Shown here one piece after another: positions 62,609 to 64,000 of a stretch of 64,000 bases of DNA (position 1 is the stretch's first letter; each line of letters starts with the position of its first letter). Under the pieces are notes generated by a model. That model was given only the letters and a program-made list of their open reading frames with translations, had not been told where the DNA came from and searched no databases. Location: NCBI RefSeq assembly GCF_900104175.1, contig NZ_FNIX01000001.1, positions 1,377,975 to 1,441,974 on the forward strand, written 5' to 3'. This stretch comes from Lentzea jiangxiensis (lineage in GTDB: Bacteria > Actinomycetota > Actinomycetes > Mycobacteriales > Pseudonocardiaceae). Both the position numbers and the translations under genes were made by a program.

Positions 62609-62616
62609 CACATCCC

Positions 62617-63777
62617 TCACACGCGGTTGAGTTCCGGCCGTGCTTTGCCGGCGGCGAACCTGGAGGCGTCCAGACTGGACACGTCGACGAAGGGCTCGCG
62701 GTCAAGCACGAGGTCGCGCACGACCTCGCCGACGGCGGGACCCTGCAGGAAGCCGTGCCCGGAAAAGCCCGTGGCGTAGTAGAAGCCGCCGACGGAGCCG
62801 ATCAGGGCGTTGTGGTCCGGCGTCACCTCGTACAGCCCGGCCCACCCGTCGCGCACGCCCACGTCCAGCAGCTTGGGCGCACGCCGGCCGATCGCCTCGG
62901 TGAGGCGGGGCAGCCACGCGTCGGACACCTCCAGCTTGAAGCCCGGCGTCTCGTCGGGGTCGGACATGCCGAGCAGCAGTCCGCGGCCCTCGCGGTGGAA
63001 GTAGAAGGTGCTGCCGAAGTCGATGGTGAACGGTGTCACCCCATCGTGTAGCTCCGGCATGGGTTCGGTGAACACGACCTGGCGCCGCAGGGGAGAAACC
63101 GGCAGGTCAACGCCCACCATCTCGCCGATCTCCCGCGACCAGGCGCCGGCCGCGCAGACCACTTTCCGCGCCGAGACGGTGCCGCGGTCGGTCTCGACGC
63201 GAAAAGTGTCGGACCCCGTCCCTACGATCGATCTCACGGTTGTCCTGGTGCTGAAGCGGGCACCGAACCGGCGGGCCGCGGTGGCATAGCCGAGGACCAC
63301 GGACTCCGGAGTGCAGTGTCCGTCGTCCGGCGAGAAGGTCGCCGCGAGCAGGCCGTCCGCTTCGACCAACGGCGACATCCGCCGTGCTTCCTCGACCGTC
63401 ACCATGCGGCTGGGTACCCCGAGGGAGTTCTGGAGGTCGACGTTGCGCTCGAACGCCGTGACGTGTTCGTCGGAAGAGAGGAGGAACAGGTAGCCGACCT
63501 GGTGCAGATCGATCTCCTGCCCGGGCCGCTGCGGAAAGCGCTGGAACAGTTCGATGGATCGAGCTCCGAGCCTGATGTTCAGCTCGTCGGAGAACTGGGC
63601 GCGCACCCCACCCGCCGCTTTGCAGGTGGAGCCGGAGCCCAGCTCGTCCTTCTCGACGACCACCACATCTCGGACGCCTGCCTCGGCGAGGTGAAAGGCG
63701 ATGGACGTCCCCATCACCCCGCCGCCGATGACGACGACTTCGGCCTGACCGGGCAGCTCAAGCCAGTCGGAAGTCAA
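62617..63777 (-). CDS. FAD-dependent amino-acid oxidoreductase (DAO family)
   Basis: 386 residues from TTG 63777, overlapping the aldehyde dehydrogenase by 20 nt. The FAD-binding GxGxxG is EVVVIGGGVMGTSIAFHLAE (residues ~13-32), with VVVEKDELGSGSTCKAAGGV next. The C-terminal FSGHGFLQGPAVGEVVRDL is typical of sarcosine oxidase beta/pipecolate oxidase-type enzymes. In this operon, oxidation of pipecolate to piperideine-6-carboxylate would fit. Sarcosine, proline or glycine oxidation are alternatives. Confidence 0.9.
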   Translation of the reverse strand: MTSDWLELPGQAEVVVIGGGVMGTSIAFHLAEAGVRDVVVVEKDELGSGSTCKAAGGVRAQFSDELNIRLGARSIELFQRFPQRPGQEIDLHQVGYLFLLSSDEHVTAFERNVDLQNSLGVPSRMVTVEEARRMSPLVEADGLLAATFSPDDGHCTPESVVLGYATAARRFGARFSTRTTVRSIVGTGSDTFRVETDRGTVSARKVVCAAGAWSREIGEMVGVDLPVSPLRRQVVFTEPMPELHDGVTPFTIDFGSTFYFHREGRGLLLGMSDPDETPGFKLEVSDAWLPRLTEAIGRRAPKLLDVGVRDGWAGLYEVTPDHNALIGSVGGFYYATGFSGHGFLQGPAVGEVVRDLVLDREPFVDVSSLDASRFAAGKARPELNRV

Positions 63778-64000
63778 GGTCCGCCTCGATCGCGAGAGTG
63801 TCCATCTGCGCCTTCTGCAGCTTCCCGGAGTAGTCCCAGTTCATGGACTGCCAGCGGGTGAACTGGTCGAGCACCCACACGCCCGACTGCCGGGAGCCGT
63901 TGCCGCTCTTGCCGTTGCCGCCGAACGGCAGGTGCGCCTCGGCCCCGGACGTCGAGTTGTTGACGCTCACCATGCCGGCGGAGATGCCGGCGCGGAACCG
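63758..64000 (-). CDS. aldehyde dehydrogenase, C-terminal part only
   Basis: The last 80 residues are visible; the rest lies beyond the window. ISAGMVSVNNSTSGAEAHLP and FGGNGKSGNGSRQSG are the C-terminal signature of aldehyde dehydrogenases of the antiquitin-like (ALDH7) neighbourhood. SGAEAHLPFGG resembles enzymes that oxidise 2-aminoadipate semialdehyde. It is the first visible gene of the operon and overlaps the FAD oxidoreductase start by 20 nt. Confidence 0.85.
   Translation of the reverse strand, partial: RFRAGISAGMVSVNNSTSGAEAHLPFGGNGKSGNGSRQSGVWVLDQFTRWQSMNWDYSGKLQKAQMDTLAIEADLDFRLA

Overview
The window reads as the chromosome of a high-GC filamentous actinomycete, most likely of the family Pseudonocardiaceae (Lentzea/Saccharothrix/Amycolatopsis-like). 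Supporting signs are very high GC at third codon positions, frequent GTG starts, repeated near-leaderless promoters (TAnnnT about 5-8 nt before the start codon), an Lsr2 nucleoid protein, a tandem glycine riboswitch before gcvT-glyA, a DasR-type (dre) operator, and a ClpP pair next to a PopR/ClgR-like regulator. The family-level placement is inference; no rRNA or other marker is present.

Layout. 0-7.5 kb: 3' part of a GH1 beta-glucosidase, a secreted phytase-like esterase, an ACT-GNAT acetyltransferase, a LacI regulator, three small secreted or membrane proteins, and an AraC regulator preceded by an unexplained dre-controlled promoter. 7.4-13.5 kb: fatty-acid and acyl-CoA metabolism (fadB, fadA, acyl-CoA dehydrogenase plus CaiB-type CoA transferase). 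13.5-18.3 kb: small membrane proteins, then glycine riboswitch-gcvT-glyA. 18.7-25.9 kb: a secreted-repeat protein, a decayed cyclopropane-fatty-acid synthase, an S9 peptidase, a polyamine operon (ODC-type decarboxylase, speD, speE-like) and a metallophosphoesterase. 26-31.8 kb: an ECF sigma operon, a fused PabAB synthase, lsr2, csoR, an odd tRNA with CAA anticodon, and a lipoprotein joining a nuclease-like fold to a cellulose-binding module.

31.9-40.4 kb: two translationally coupled ClpP paralogues, the second lacking the catalytic serine, with a convergent PopR-like regulator; an SDR-TetR pair; and a tricarboxylate transporter tctCBA facing a CitAB-type two-component system. 40.5-49.4 kb: a DUF4232 protein, tandem LysE exporters, a large ATPase-LuxR regulator, an esterase/aminoacyl-phosphatidylglycerol synthase pair, and a maleylacetate reductase-like enzyme. 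49.5-56.8 kb: a secreted X-Pro peptidase, RecQ, a duplicated RlpA-like barrel protein, a membrane NACHT NTPase and an MT0933-family small protein. 56.8-57.8 kb is a patch of broken genes. 57.8-64 kb: a secreted cyclophilin, a TetR gene apparently starting with CTG, and a five-gene catabolic run (aldehyde dehydrogenase, FAD oxidoreductase, amino-acid dehydrogenase, CoA transferase, glutaryl-CoA dehydrogenase) that fits breakdown of lysine, pipecolate or aminoadipate to crotonyl-CoA.

There is no CRISPR array, no recognisable insertion sequence and no large biosynthetic cluster. The strongest leads are the dre promoter with no obvious gene, the ClpP/pseudo-ClpP/PopR-like module, the dead-nuclease/CBM2 lipoprotein, the short tRNA with a leucine anticodon, the NACHT membrane NTPase, and the lysine-to-crotonyl-CoA operon.
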